Of a stretch of DNA of 64,000 nucleotides, positions 52,908 to 62,671 are shown one piece after another (position 1 is the stretch's first letter; each line of letters opens with the position of its first letter). The stretch covers positions 1 to 64,000 of the forward strand of contig JAGAFR010000085.1 in assembly GCA_017612555.1 (NCBI GenBank), read 5' to 3'. The position numbers were made by a program, and so were the translations under genes. This stretch comes from Lachnospiraceae bacterium (lineage in GTDB: Bacteria; Bacillota; Clostridia; Lachnospirales; Lachnospiraceae). The notes beneath the pieces are model-generated. The model made no database searches, had not been told where the DNA came from, and saw nothing but the letters and a program-made list of their open reading frames with translations.

Positions 52908-55475
52908 CTATAGAAGATTAACGAACTCCTCCTCCGGCATGGGTCTTGCATAGTAGAATCCCTGTATCACTTTGCATCCCATCTCACACAGCATATCCGC
53001 CTGATCCTTGGTCTCAACGCCCTCCGCAACTATATCGCATCCCAGCTCCTTGGTCATGTTGACAACATGTGAGATGATGATCTTCCCCTTATCCTTATTC
53101 CCTTCACCGCGAAGGAATCCCATATCCAGCTTGACAATATCTATCGGAGCATCCTTAAGAAGGTTAAGTGATGAATAACCGCTTCCGAAATCATCCATGT
53201 TTACTTTGAATCCCAGGTCCCTTATCTTCTGAAGTCTTCCGAAGACCTCATTGTTGTCTCCCACACATGCGCTTTCGGTTATCTCGAACTGTATATACCG
53301 GCCGGCAGTGGGATACTGGCGGGTCAATGTCTCTATCGCCGTTACCGCGCTGTCATCATTAAGGCTGATCCTCGAGATATTGACTGAAACCGGAACGGCC
53401 GTAAACCCTCCATCCAGCCACTTCGTAACGGTCCTGAATGAGTTCTCCCACACATACCTGTCAAGTTCCGTTATGAATCCGTTCTTTTCAAAAACCGGAA
53501 TGAAGACACCGGGACTCACAACGTCTCCATCATCTCTTATCCATCTGGAAAGCGCCTCGGCACCCACCATCTTTCCGGTGACATGATCATACTTGGGCTG
53601 AAGATAAAGAACAAACTCTCCGTTCTCTTTGGCTTTCTTCATCTTCTGCGTAACTTCGGCTTCCTCATACATGCTCTTTGACATCTCTTCGGTGTAGAAT
53701 ATGTATGTGTTCCTGCTCTTATCCCTTGTCGTCCTGAATGCATATGTTGCATACAGTACTGCGCGGCCGATTGTGATGGAACGGTCCTTGAGTTCATATA
53801 TCCCGAACTTCATGGTAAGAGGATACTCTATTCCCATATGCGATACGGTCAGCTGTGTATCCTTCCTGAATGCATCAAGGTTATCCACGGTATTTTCAAA
53901 AAAGCACCCGAACACTCCGGCCCCGAGTCTGGCGCATACCCCTCTCTTGTCGGAGAACTCTGCCAGTATCTTTGCTATATAACCGATCACAAGGTCTCCG
54001 CCCGTATTGGAATACAGATCGTTGATGCCTCCGAGTCCGTTTATATCGCCTACCGCTATGATGTATTCCTTGCCCGGATTCCCTCTGATAAGTCCGGTCG
54101 CGGCTTTGTAGAATCCCCTCTGGTTAGGCAGTCCCGTAAGTGAATCGATCTCCAGCTGGTTCTTCATCTCATCATTAAGATAATGAACACACTCTTCTAT
54201 CCGCGAATAACCGTTGGCAACGGCACATGCCATCTCATAACAGCTGGCATATCCGCAGGCCTGGCAGTTAAGGCTCTTTTTGATCTCCGTCGTCTTGTGC
54301 ATGGATTCGAATATCTCTTCCACGACATTTTCCGGCACCGAACACTTCTGATGATAGTCCTCTTCACCTTCCCACTCAAAATCAAAAGATTTGAGATATG
54401 CGAACTTTTCTTCAAGCTTTGCATACTTCTCATCCGGGGATAAGTCCCCGTTATCCTGATCCTGCATCGCCTTAGTGTATTCATTGATATAACCTTCAAC
54501 CGAACCGGCAACATCAATGGATCCGTTTCCGATGGCCGGGCCGTTTATACATCCGGTATTACACATTTCAACTGTCATGAGCGCGGGATGGCTGGCATTT
54601 TCAAGCATCCTTATGTTGTGAAGGAAACCGCCCAGTTTTTCATCGATCCCCGTACGCGACTTGAACATCAGCCTCGGTGACAGATATCTTGATACGACAT
54701 ATGAGAAAGAATCATTCTCGCTTATTATCGATCCCACACTGTCGAACTTCTCATCAAACGACGAATCAAAGACGGAGATATCCCTTTCCCCTATATGTTC
54801 AAACAGGCTTGAGAAACCTATCAGATAATTGATATTACGTCCGGAATTGTATGAACTGAATTCATCATAGATCGCCGTACAGGGAGATAAAAGAGCAAAC
54901 CTTCCGCTTATCTCTTTGTACTTACGATAGTATATGGCGGCGCATACATTGGGGAGCTGTACAGGGATAAACCTGCTCACGGCACCAGGGGCATATCTTG
55001 AAACGTAATTGGAAAAGCCCGGACACGTATGTGCAAAGAACCTGTCACAAATACCGTTTTCGTCGGCATTCTCTCTTAAGTATCTGACATGATAATACAA
55101 GCTTATCTCTCCGCCTATGGATCCGTCAAGTATGCTCTTCACCCCGAGAGAGCGAAGATATCCGAATACCTGTGCGGCAGTCTTCCTGCCATAGGCGACG
55201 ACAAACGTCGGATCTACGATTACCGAGATCTCTGTCCCTCTCTTTAAGTCCAGAAGCATATCCGGCAGACTGTCATTATACTTTCTTGCTTCGTGGATAC
55301 ACTCCTTGATACATCTTCCGCAGTGAATACAGTTCTTGTCGGATACATCTATACTTATCCTGCCGGCATCATTCGCGGTAACATTGGCTCCGACGGCAGG
55401 ACAGACATGCACGCAGCGGTTACAGGCCACGCACTTATCATCCGTATATATCATTCCTTCGTTATATCTTCTCAT
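52908..55475 (-). CDS. [FeFe]-hydrogenase-like sensor fused to degenerate GGDEF and intact EAL
   Basis: An 855-residue soluble fusion. In order: two [4Fe-4S] ferredoxin motifs (Cys15, 18, 21, 25 and Cys49, 52, 55, 59); a hydrogenase large-subunit C-terminal domain (about 80-335) keeping all four H-cluster cubane cysteines (Cys151 in HTCPG, Cys199 in SPCTA, Cys305 and Cys309 in EMCNTGC); a further Fe-S motif (Cys404, 407, 412, 429); a GGDEF fold with LGAGVF (517-522), inactive; and an EAL domain with Glu640, Asn699, Glu731, Asp761-762, Lys782, Glu818 and Gln838. The Cys that relays protons in catalytic hydrogenases is Thr150, so sensing is more likely than turnover. It should couple H2 or redox state to c-di-GMP breakdown; that link is inference. 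A FIST gene lies 15 bases upstream. Confidence 0.93.
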   Translation of the reverse strand: MRRYNEGMIYTDDKCVACNRCVHVCPAVGANVTANDAGRISIDVSDKNCIHCGRCIKECIHEARKYNDSLPDMLLDLKRGTEISVIVDPTFVVAYGRKTAAQVFGYLRSLGVKSILDGSIGGEISLYYHVRYLRENADENGICDRFFAHTCPGFSNYVSRYAPGAVSRFIPVQLPNVCAAIYYRKYKEISGRFALLSPCTAIYDEFSSYNSGRNINYLIGFSSLFEHIGERDISVFDSSFDEKFDSVGSIISENDSFSYVVSRYLSPRLMFKSRTGIDEKLGGFLHNIRMLENASHPALMTVEMCNTGCINGPAIGNGSIDVAGSVEGYINEYTKAMQDQDNGDLSPDEKYAKLEEKFAYLKSFDFEWEGEEDYHQKCSVPENVVEEIFESMHKTTEIKKSLNCQACGYASCYEMACAVANGYSRIEECVHYLNDEMKNQLEIDSLTGLPNQRGFYKAATGLIRGNPGKEYIIAVGDINGLGGINDLYSNTGGDLVIGYIAKILAEFSDKRGVCARLGAGVFGCFFENTVDNLDAFRKDTQLTVSHMGIEYPLTMKFGIYELKDRSITIGRAVLYATYAFRTTRDKSRNTYIFYTEEMSKSMYEEAEVTQKMKKAKENGEFVLYLQPKYDHVTGKMVGAEALSRWIRDDGDVVSPGVFIPVFEKNGFITELDRYVWENSFRTVTKWLDGGFTAVPVSVNISRISLNDDSAVTAIETLTRQYPTAGRYIQFEITESACVGDNNEVFGRLQKIRDLGFKVNMDDFGSGYSSLNLLKDAPIDIVKLDMGFLRGEGNKDKGKIIISHVVNMTKELGCDIVAEGVETKDQADMLCEMGCKVIQGFYYARPMPEEEFVNLL

Positions 55476-55490
55476 TGAATCATCCCTGTA

Positions 55491-56615
55491 TCATTCAAAT
55501 GCAAGTATCAGCATCGTCTGGTTCAGATGCCTGTAATCAAACTGTTCTCCGTATCCGGACACCCCGATGTAATCGGGATAGAACGATGTCAATGATCTGT
55601 TGTAATCACCCATCTTGTCGTTTTCCACAAAATACTTCGTACGCAGGAAACAATTGATCACGAAGCAAAATGACGGATCCGGAACAAGTTCATGTACCCT
55701 TGCCGTTGTATCATTCCAAACATCTTCCACCGGATCGATGGGATCGAGCAATACCACCCTTGTCTGATTGTATATCCTGGAGAAAAACCTCATACTGCCG
55801 TCTTCGGACTGTTCCCTTACGGCTATTATGCCGAGATCGTCTTTTTCCAGCCTTCCCATCGGATGGAAAAAAGAATTGACCGCAAGCTCATCCTCGGGAA
55901 CTTTAAGAGCGTTAGCCACGGCAGACGTAGCAGTTTTATGGTCGAATTCATATACTCTTCTGGCATCACAGTCAACATCCGTGGCAACAAAAAAATGCCC
56001 GGTCATCTTGAACATATTCTCTTTTATTATCCCTATCCTGCCAGCTTCATTATGTATCATCACAAAGACACACGCATCCATGTATAATATACCGTTAAGC
56101 GATACAGCCGAAGGTCTGTCGGGATTCTGTGCAGCCGCCGCGGTACACCCGCACAATTGAACACTTGAATCGCCCATGACATCATGGAACGTATCCATTA
56201 TGATCTCTTCACAACTGTCAACCGATGCATTGAACTCGAGGCATATCGTATTATCCTGTTCTATTTTTTCAAGTGCCTGACTTATGGAATCCGCAGATCG
56301 CGAAGGATACCTTGAAACCTCAAACAGGACTCCCGAAGAAACCGATATACCATCAGTTATGGCCATCACGGAAAGACCGTTTCTTATAACACCTTGCGGT
56401 GAGTACATAACGTTGGATGTCATTCCGACTACGGTCGCCGCAGGGAATGAATTGGACAGCATACGTGAATACCAGCCGAAGTTGGCATTGTCAGAAGAAA
56501 ATATGATGAGCGACGGGGATATGAGTCCGCCGTTTTCTTTTAATTGTTCAAGCACCTGAGGATACGCTTTTGTACCTATCTTCTCCTCAGCCTGTGCAAC
56601 ATAACACCTTTTCAT
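55491..56615 (-). CDS. FIST-domain sensory protein
   Basis: A 374-residue soluble protein with FIST N (about 20-200) and FIST C (about 205-350) domains, thought to bind small ligands in signal transduction. Typical segments include NANFGWYSRMLS, VVGMTSNVMYS, NGLSVMAI and a C-terminal GVSGYGEQF. I chose ATG 56615 with GGAGG 4-5 bases upstream; the open frame starts at 56657. It is the first gene of the operon that continues with the hydrogenase-like EAL protein, and likely works with it. Confidence 0.92.
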   Translation of the reverse strand: MKRCYVAQAEEKIGTKAYPQVLEQLKENGGLISPSLIIFSSDNANFGWYSRMLSNSFPAATVVGMTSNVMYSPQGVIRNGLSVMAITDGISVSSGVLFEVSRYPSRSADSISQALEKIEQDNTICLEFNASVDSCEEIIMDTFHDVMGDSSVQLCGCTAAAAQNPDRPSAVSLNGILYMDACVFVMIHNEAGRIGIIKENMFKMTGHFFVATDVDCDARRVYEFDHKTATSAVANALKVPEDELAVNSFFHPMGRLEKDDLGIIAVREQSEDGSMRFFSRIYNQTRVVLLDPIDPVEDVWNDTTARVHELVPDPSFCFVINCFLRTKYFVENDKMGDYNRSLTSFYPDYIGVSGYGEQFDYRHLNQTMLILAFE

Positions 56616-56647
56616 AAATCCTCCGGGACGATAAAACCTTTGGGGTA

Positions 56648-56653
56648 ATTCTA
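56648..56653 (-). promoter_or_regulatory. Extended -10 promoter of the FIST operon
   Basis: TAGAAT (56653-56648, minus strand) is preceded by TGTGG, an extended -10, about 33 bases before the FIST start codon. No good -35 is seen at the right spacing. The surrounding 14 bases are identical to the ychF promoter core, which supports it being real. It lies in the 74-base gap after the DUF2298 gene. Confidence 0.6.
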
Positions 56654-56689
56654 CCACATTTCTTCGGATTTATACAGTGTTGATATATT

Positions 56690-58894
56690 TCATATCCGGG
56701 AACGATCCACTTTTATCAGCGCCAGATCACTGTCCTGCCAGATCGTCTCGCAGCACACATCTCCCAGTTTCCAGAACCCGTTTCTGTTGACCGGGTATTT
56801 ACATACTTCGGCAGGTCCGACAAAAATATAATCAATGTCATGGTCTTTGATATACTGCCTGCAGAACCCTTCGTCTCCCGAGCAGTAAAAATAAGCCACT
56901 TCATCCGCTCTTTCCTTTACCGGTTCAGCATCGTTGTGCCACATCCATTCATGTACGAACCATCCTACCGGCGTACATGCCCCGGAATACACCGACAGGG
57001 CGCTCTCATGGGTATAACTGTTTCCCGCGGCTTCAATGATGTTGATGATCTTTCTGTCATCCTCATTCAGATGATCGGCCGCCGTCATTTCAAATCCGTA
57101 GACACTGTCGTTTCTAAGGTTTGCAAACGATGATATCCCAACCCTTCTGCCCGGATCAAACACATCCCCGTACCAGTCACTTACAGCATCCCTGCAGTAA
57201 TCCGCAGAAGCTATGCAGAAAACAGTCAGAAGAACCGTAACCCCTACGGAAACGATATTTTGTCCCCGTTCGGATATGCTGCGCCACAGCGCCACGGAAA
57301 GCGCCACTCCCGTGATGATCGCAAACAGCGTGAACGCCTGATAAGTCAACTTGAACATCGTGTTGAATCTCTGGTTTCCCTCACCGTATATATCTATTAC
57401 GTAAATAACCTCCGGTGTTATGACAAGGCCCATCGTACACAGTATAAATGCAGTCAGTCCGCCGCACGCCACACGATCACGGAATACGGTCTTCCCGATT
57501 CTGAAATGCATGGCGATCAGAAGCCCTATCGAGATCACGAATGCCGCAAGCCACAGGACCGCCAGTTTGGATATGGCCGTGTGATTATCGCACAGCGCTA
57601 TCCCCGATTCCATCTTGTCAAATCCGATCGAGAACGGGATAATGACAACATAAGACACAGCCGTCACGAAAACGGCCTTAATGGATATCTGTATAAAAGT
57701 CTGTAATCGTGCACCGTATCTGATGATATCGGTAAACACGATCACCGCTCCGGTTATGACGAAATAGATCGCAAAATCCCAGTAATTGGCACCTTTATAA
57801 TATCCAAGCAACATCGATATGAGCGTCAGCGAATAGATGTCGGGGAGCCTGCTCTTCCTGTCTTTGTCCGACAGGACAAGATCGAACAGTATGGCAACAA
57901 GGGGAAGTACAAATATCAGATTGATGACATGGGCATGAAGATCTCCGAGTATGACAGAGTATACCGGGAATTCATTCTTACCGTTATCGATATCACCCAT
58001 TTCCGTACTGATATAAACCGTCGGATCCGAGAACCAGTACGAACTTTCCGTACCGAACATGCGGCTTACGGTAGGTTCGATCATCCCGTACAGTATCCAG
58101 TGCGGATTTGCCCCAAACGTCGCAAACACCGCTGCGATGACTGCGCCGAAAGTCTTGAAAAAGCCGTCTTCCTTCCTGCCTGTAAGTGCACCCGCAAGTG
58201 CAAATACAAGCTCATATACCATCACAAAGACCATCCCGGAAAAAGTCGCGAGCATCATATTATAACCAAACTCGGGAGTGGTTCCTGAAAGATAGCACAT
58301 GAAGACTGATGCGGACTGTCCGAGATAATAATAGTTAAGCTTGTTTCCGGCAAACCACGGATCATATGGTATTGCCGCCTTTTGTCTGAATATGGTCTGC
58401 ATGAATCCGAAATCCATGTAGTTTTCCGTTCCCGGATCCACCTGGGGGTTAAATCCTATCACCCAGAACCAGATCAGAAAAACAACGGCAAAAAAAGCAA
58501 ATCCGGTAAAAAATCTCTTAAACTCGGTGCGGGTGATATAAGGCTCTTTCGTAACAAACAGCCTTATCACGATACCCGCGATCGCAAAAAATGCCGAAAC
58601 TATATAAGCAGCCGGTCTTGCATACTCAATACCGAACACCGCGCACACCGTCCACGTTGTGAAAAAACACAGAAAGAGCCCCGCTCCGAAGCATATCCCG
58701 AATCCCGCATCCGGATATTTCATACTTCTTTGAGGAATGAACGGTCTCATAAAAAATGACACCGAAAAAACAACTGCAAGCCAGCAAAGAGCCGCAGTTG
58801 TTCCGGTATCTTTCATGATCAGAAAACAGATTACTGTAAATGCCAGTACTATCAGACTAAAAAAGTCCGAAAAGCTTTTCCTGAAACGATCCAT
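56690..58894 (-). CDS. DUF2298-family polytopic membrane protein
   Basis: A 734-residue protein with many membrane segments. It carries the DUF2298 hallmarks DPWFAGNKLNYYYLG (about 190) and ILGDLHAHVINL (about 320), with an acidic loop motif. The family is thought to contain GT-C-like glycosyltransferases acting outside the membrane, but no function is proven. I chose ATG 58894, 6 bases after GAGG; the open frame begins at 58954 and would extend further into the upstream gene. It ends the transcription unit that begins with the sugar transporter. Confidence 0.86.
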   Translation of the reverse strand: MDRFRKSFSDFFSLIVLAFTVICFLIMKDTGTTAALCWLAVVFSVSFFMRPFIPQRSMKYPDAGFGICFGAGLFLCFFTTWTVCAVFGIEYARPAAYIVSAFFAIAGIVIRLFVTKEPYITRTEFKRFFTGFAFFAVVFLIWFWVIGFNPQVDPGTENYMDFGFMQTIFRQKAAIPYDPWFAGNKLNYYYLGQSASVFMCYLSGTTPEFGYNMMLATFSGMVFVMVYELVFALAGALTGRKEDGFFKTFGAVIAAVFATFGANPHWILYGMIEPTVSRMFGTESSYWFSDPTVYISTEMGDIDNGKNEFPVYSVILGDLHAHVINLIFVLPLVAILFDLVLSDKDRKSRLPDIYSLTLISMLLGYYKGANYWDFAIYFVITGAVIVFTDIIRYGARLQTFIQISIKAVFVTAVSYVVIIPFSIGFDKMESGIALCDNHTAISKLAVLWLAAFVISIGLLIAMHFRIGKTVFRDRVACGGLTAFILCTMGLVITPEVIYVIDIYGEGNQRFNTMFKLTYQAFTLFAIITGVALSVALWRSISERGQNIVSVGVTVLLTVFCIASADYCRDAVSDWYGDVFDPGRRVGISSFANLRNDSVYGFEMTAADHLNEDDRKIINIIEAAGNSYTHESALSVYSGACTPVGWFVHEWMWHNDAEPVKERADEVAYFYCSGDEGFCRQYIKDHDIDYIFVGPAEVCKYPVNRNGFWKLGDVCCETIWQDSDLALIKVDRSRI

Positions 58895-59294
58895 GTAAAT
58901 CCTCGTACGTTGTATAGTCAAAAGCCGGATTGTCGGTACGTTTTCTCCACTCATCCCTTATCGCATCACACAGAAGATGTGCATTCGCATCGTCTGTCTT
59001 GAGGATCGAAGGAAATATATAATAGATCATATACAAAGAAAGATCGGTCTTGTCGCTTGCCGAGAGCTTTCCGTTGCTGCCGTATTCACTGAAGACATTT
59101 TCGGCAAATATGTTGGCAACTTCCGCCGCAGCCGTTTCCGCATCTTCTCTTCCCTTGATGTACTGGGCCATATCATCAAAGCATGCCCTGTACTCAGTCA
59201 AAAAAGCTGCAAATCTTTCTTCGTAAGTCTTTTTCTTGATCTTCTTCAGTCTCGAACGATATCCATCGAACATAGATGATGTCTGATCGAACAT
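58857..59294 (-). CDS. Hypothetical protein (145 aa)
   Basis: I do not recognise a family. The protein is soluble, highly charged and predicted mostly helical, with a basic segment SRLKKIKKKTYEERF near the N-terminus. The ATG at 59294 is 5 bases after GGAGG; a GTG two codons earlier abuts the site and is less likely. It lies 18 bases after araD and overlaps the DUF2298 gene by 38 bases, so it is probably co-expressed with both. Its role in the sugar operon is unclear. Confidence 0.75.
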   Translation of the reverse strand: MFDQTSSMFDGYRSRLKKIKKKTYEERFAAFLTEYRACFDDMAQYIKGREDAETAAAEVANIFAENVFSEYGSNGKLSASDKTDLSLYMIYYIFPSILKTDDANAHLLCDAIRDEWRKRTDNPAFDYTTYEDLHGSFQEKLFGLF

Positions 59295-59312
59295 ATACAC
59301 CTCCGAAACATG

Positions 59313-60005
59313 TCACTGTCCGTAGTAAGCGTTGGCACCGTGTTTTCTGTAATAATGCTTATCCTGCAGTTCCTGCGGTGCAGGCTGTATCTGCGGATTG
59401 ATGGTTTCTGCGCGATATGCCATCTTGGCAACCTCTTCGAGAACTACCGCGTTATGAACTGCGTCACCTGCATTCTTACCCCACGCAAAAGGCCCGTGAT
59501 TTTTACACAGCACGCACGGAACAGCCATAACATCCCTGCCTGATTTTCTAAACTCATCGATTATCAGAAGACCGGTATTTGTCTCATATGCGCTGTCTAT
59601 CTCTTCTTTGTTAAGGCATCTGACGCACGGTACCTCTCCGTATATATAGTCGGCATGCGTTGTTCCGTAGCAGGGAATGCTGCGTCCCGCCTGCGCCCAG
59701 CTTGTTGCATAGGACGAGTGAGTATGAACTATACCTCCGATATCATCAAAAGCTTTGTACAGTTCCAAATGGGTGGGAGTATCGCTTGAAGGTTTATACT
59801 TTCCCTCTACTTTGTTGCCGTCAAGATCCATAACGACCATGTCTTCGGGTGTGAGCTTCTCATAGTCAACACCGCTCGGCTTGATGCAGAACAATCCCTT
59901 TTCTCTGTCAATCGCCGACACGTTTCCCCATGTGAACGTAACGAGTCCGTATCTGGGAAGAAGCATATTTGCTTCATATACCTGTTTCTTTAATTCTTCC
60001 AGCAT
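59313..60005 (-). CDS. araD: L-ribulose-5-phosphate 4-epimerase
   Basis: Class II aldolase-family epimerase that converts L-ribulose 5-phosphate to D-xylulose 5-phosphate. The 230-residue protein has the substrate-binding [20 protein letters not shown], the metal-binding [12 protein letters not shown] and [10 protein letters not shown], and the C-terminal [13 protein letters not shown] typical of AraD. Its ATG overlaps the kinase stop by one base (TAATG) and GGAGG lies 9 bases upstream. Confidence 0.97.
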   Translation of the reverse strand: MLEELKKQVYEANMLLPRYGLVTFTWGNVSAIDREKGLFCIKPSGVDYEKLTPEDMVVMDLDGNKVEGKYKPSSDTPTHLELYKAFDDIGGIVHTHSSYATSWAQAGRSIPCYGTTHADYIYGEVPCVRCLNKEEIDSAYETNTGLLIIDEFRKSGRDVMAVPCVLCKNHGPFAWGKNAGDAVHNAVVLEEVAKMAYRAETINPQIQPAPQELQDKHYYRKHGANAYYGQ

Positions 60006-61597
60006 TATGATAACACCTCCACAGCCGCACGTTCTATCTTAAGGCCTTCCATGTATGTCTTCATGAACTCATCAAAGCCCTTTTCGTCTTCCGGCGAAGG
60101 CTCGATCGTACTTCCCTTTGCACCTGCAAATATCTTGCGGTTAAGAAAATCTTCCAGATTCTCCTGCGGAGCTCTTCCGTCCGCAAATGAAGCAAGTATC
60201 GCCATACCCCACGGTCCGCCTTCTCCGGCAGTCTCCATTACGGATACGGGTGCATGGATAGCTGCTGCCGCAAATGCCTGTCCCACACCTTTTGTCTTAA
60301 AGTATCCGCCATGACCATACATTTTGTCAACCTTAACTCCCTCTTCGTTTATAAGAATATCAAGTCCCGATTTGAGTGCGGCAAGCGCAGAGTACAGGTG
60401 CATCCTCATTACATTTCCCAAAGTGAACTTCGATTCCGCAGTCCTTACAAAGAGCGGCGCTCCCTTATCAAATCCGGTAACAGGCTCGCCCGAGATATAG
60501 TTGTATGACAGGAGTCCTCCGCAGTCACTGTCGCCGTCAAGCGCTTTGCTGTAAAGCTTCGTGAACAGATCGTTCATATCGATACTGTACCCCATCATTT
60601 CACCGAACTGCTTAAACAGCTCTACCCATGCATTGATATCACTTGTGCAGTTATTGCAGTGAACCATCGCAACAGCAGCTCCGTCAGGTGTGGTGACCAT
60701 ATCTATCTGCTCATACACTTTGGAAAGAGCTTTTTCCAGAACCACCATAGCGAACACGCTCGTTCCCGCAGAAGTATTACCGGTACGAAGGCCGACGGAA
60801 TTGGTCGCTACCATTCCGGTTCCCGCATCCCCCTCGGGAGGACACAGCGGTATACCCGCTTCAAGATTCCCGGATACATCAAGAAGCTTTGCACCTTCTG
60901 CAGTAAGCGTTCCCGCATCGGCACCTGCCGTAAGCGACTTCGGAAGCACTCCGAGAAGATCCCACGAGAATCCGCAAGGCTTGATCAGTGCATTAAACTT
61001 TTCCACCATGCTCTTATCATAATCACATGTAGCGGAATCGATCGGGAACATGCCGGATGCATCTCCGACTCCGAGTACTCTTTGTCCCGTCATCTTATAA
61101 TGAACATATCCCGCAAGAGTTGTAACAAAATCGATATCCTTAACATGCTCTTCCTTGTTCAGTATAGCCTGGTACAGATGAGCAATGCTCCATCTCTGAG
61201 GTATGTTAAAATCAAGTTCGCGGGTGAGCTTGGCCGCTGCCTCTTCCGTGATGGTATTTCTCCATGTCCTGAAGGGAACAAGAAGTTCTCCGTCCTTGTT
61301 GAACGCAAGATATCCGTGCATCATCGCCGAAAAACCGATCGATGCGAACTTTGTCGGAACAACCCCGTACTTATCTTTTATATCCTTTACAAGATCGCTG
61401 TAGCAGTCCTGTAGCCCGGTCCATATATCATCGAGAGTATATGTCCATATTCCGTTATCAAGCCTGTTCTCCCAGGAATGTCCCCCGGTTGCAAGAACGG
61501 TCCCTTCTTCATCTATCGCAACGGCTTTGATCCTGGTCGATCCGAATTCTATTCCAAGATACGCCTTCCCGTCTGCTATCAGTTTCTTTCCATCCAT
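60005..61597 (-). CDS. FGGY-family pentulose kinase (ribulokinase-like)
   Basis: Predicted to phosphorylate L-ribulose, producing the substrate of AraD. The 530-residue protein has the N-terminal ATPase motif [10 protein letters not shown], the substrate region [34 protein letters not shown] and the C-terminal [13 protein letters not shown]. It is somewhat different from Escherichia coli AraB and belongs to a Clostridial FGGY group, so ribulose specificity comes from the araD neighbour. ATG 61597 has AGGAG 8 bases upstream. An arabinose isomerase gene is not in the window. Confidence 0.92.
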   Translation of the reverse strand: MDGKKLIADGKAYLGIEFGSTRIKAVAIDEEGTVLATGGHSWENRLDNGIWTYTLDDIWTGLQDCYSDLVKDIKDKYGVVPTKFASIGFSAMMHGYLAFNKDGELLVPFRTWRNTITEEAAAKLTRELDFNIPQRWSIAHLYQAILNKEEHVKDIDFVTTLAGYVHYKMTGQRVLGVGDASGMFPIDSATCDYDKSMVEKFNALIKPCGFSWDLLGVLPKSLTAGADAGTLTAEGAKLLDVSGNLEAGIPLCPPEGDAGTGMVATNSVGLRTGNTSAGTSVFAMVVLEKALSKVYEQIDMVTTPDGAAVAMVHCNNCTSDINAWVELFKQFGEMMGYSIDMNDLFTKLYSKALDGDSDCGGLLSYNYISGEPVTGFDKGAPLFVRTAESKFTLGNVMRMHLYSALAALKSGLDILINEEGVKVDKMYGHGGYFKTKGVGQAFAAAAIHAPVSVMETAGEGGPWGMAILASFADGRAPQENLEDFLNRKIFAGAKGSTIEPSPEDEKGFDEFMKTYMEGLKIERAAVEVLS

Positions 61598-61624
61598 GAT
61601 TCCTTCTCCTTTCAACTCTTTCGT

Positions 61625-62671
61625 TTATGGCTTTCTGGTCACTTTATATTCTTTGCCCCCGAGCATTACCGAGGTAACAGACATATCAGCCGAAAACAAA
61701 CCTTCGCTGACATACTGGTACTTGTACGGTTCCTCACCGGCCTCCAGTTTTCTTATGACAGACTCAACGCGGGGACCGTGCATAGGATTACATTCACCGA
61801 TGCAGGATATCTCTCCCGTCATAAGATGTGAGAGTGCCTGCTTATTGATACCGTCAAACGACACGACCATGATCTCTCCGTTTGCGATATCTCCTCCGCA
61901 TTTTCTGCCGGATGCCTCCAGTACATCTATCACTCCGAGGGCCTCGTTGTCATTCTCACAGTATACCACATTAACATCCTCATAGTTCCTGAGGATCTTG
62001 AACATGGCTTCTTTTCCTTTACTTCTTGTAAAATCACCCTGTTCATACGCCACAACATCCCATCCGTACAGTTTTGCCATATGGTCAAATCCCTTTGTAC
62101 GTCCGAGCTGCGCAGTACTTCCCAGGGTTCCCTGAATATCAACTATATGAACATCTTCGCCTTTTATGCCCTTTCTGCCCAGGAATTTGGATATCCACAT
62201 GCACACCATCTTCCCTTCGAGTTCAAAATCGGATCCTACCCAGCACGTAAACAGGCTCTCGTCCGACACGTCCACCTGGCGGTCTACGATTATGACCGGG
62301 ATATCCGCTTCCTTTGCCTCTGACAGAACGGTATCCCATCCCTTCTCGGTAACGGGTGCGAGCACGATATAGTCCACATCCCGCTGGATAAAACTTCTGA
62401 TGGCAGTGATCTGATTGGTCTGTTTCTGCTGCGCATCGTCAAAGATCAGTTCATATCCGTTTTCTTTTGTGAACACGGACTTCATTGACTCCGTATTGGC
62501 ACTTCTCCAATCGGACTCGGCTCCGAGCTGTGAAAAACCGACCGTGATCAGTTCTTCCCCGGTAATACCACTGTCAGCCCCTGTGTCCCCGGCGGGTATA
62601 CATCCCGCCAGAAGACAACAGAGGCTCACAATGATGAATCCATGTATGAGTTTATGGTCAAGAGATCTCAT
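61625..62671 (-). CDS. Sugar ABC transporter substrate-binding lipoprotein (YtfQ-like)
   Basis: Periplasmic-binding-protein family 1 receptor for a sugar, anchored as a lipoprotein (lipobox LLAGC, about residue 24). The 348-residue protein opens its mature domain with ITVGFSQLGAESDWR, which resembles the galactofuranose/pentose binder YtfQ, followed by IIVDRQVD and VVSFDGINKQAL. The ATG at 62671 overlaps the permease stop (TAATG); the frame is open back to 62992, but that stretch lies over the permease gene and gives no signal peptide. Context with araD suggests an arabinose- or pentose-type ligand. Confidence 0.94.
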   Translation of the reverse strand: MRSLDHKLIHGFIIVSLCCLLAGCIPAGDTGADSGITGEELITVGFSQLGAESDWRSANTESMKSVFTKENGYELIFDDAQQKQTNQITAIRSFIQRDVDYIVLAPVTEKGWDTVLSEAKEADIPVIIVDRQVDVSDESLFTCWVGSDFELEGKMVCMWISKFLGRKGIKGEDVHIVDIQGTLGSTAQLGRTKGFDHMAKLYGWDVVAYEQGDFTRSKGKEAMFKILRNYEDVNVVYCENDNEALGVIDVLEASGRKCGGDIANGEIMVVSFDGINKQALSHLMTGEISCIGECNPMHGPRVESVIRKLEAGEEPYKYQYVSEGLFSADMSVTSVMLGGKEYKVTRKP

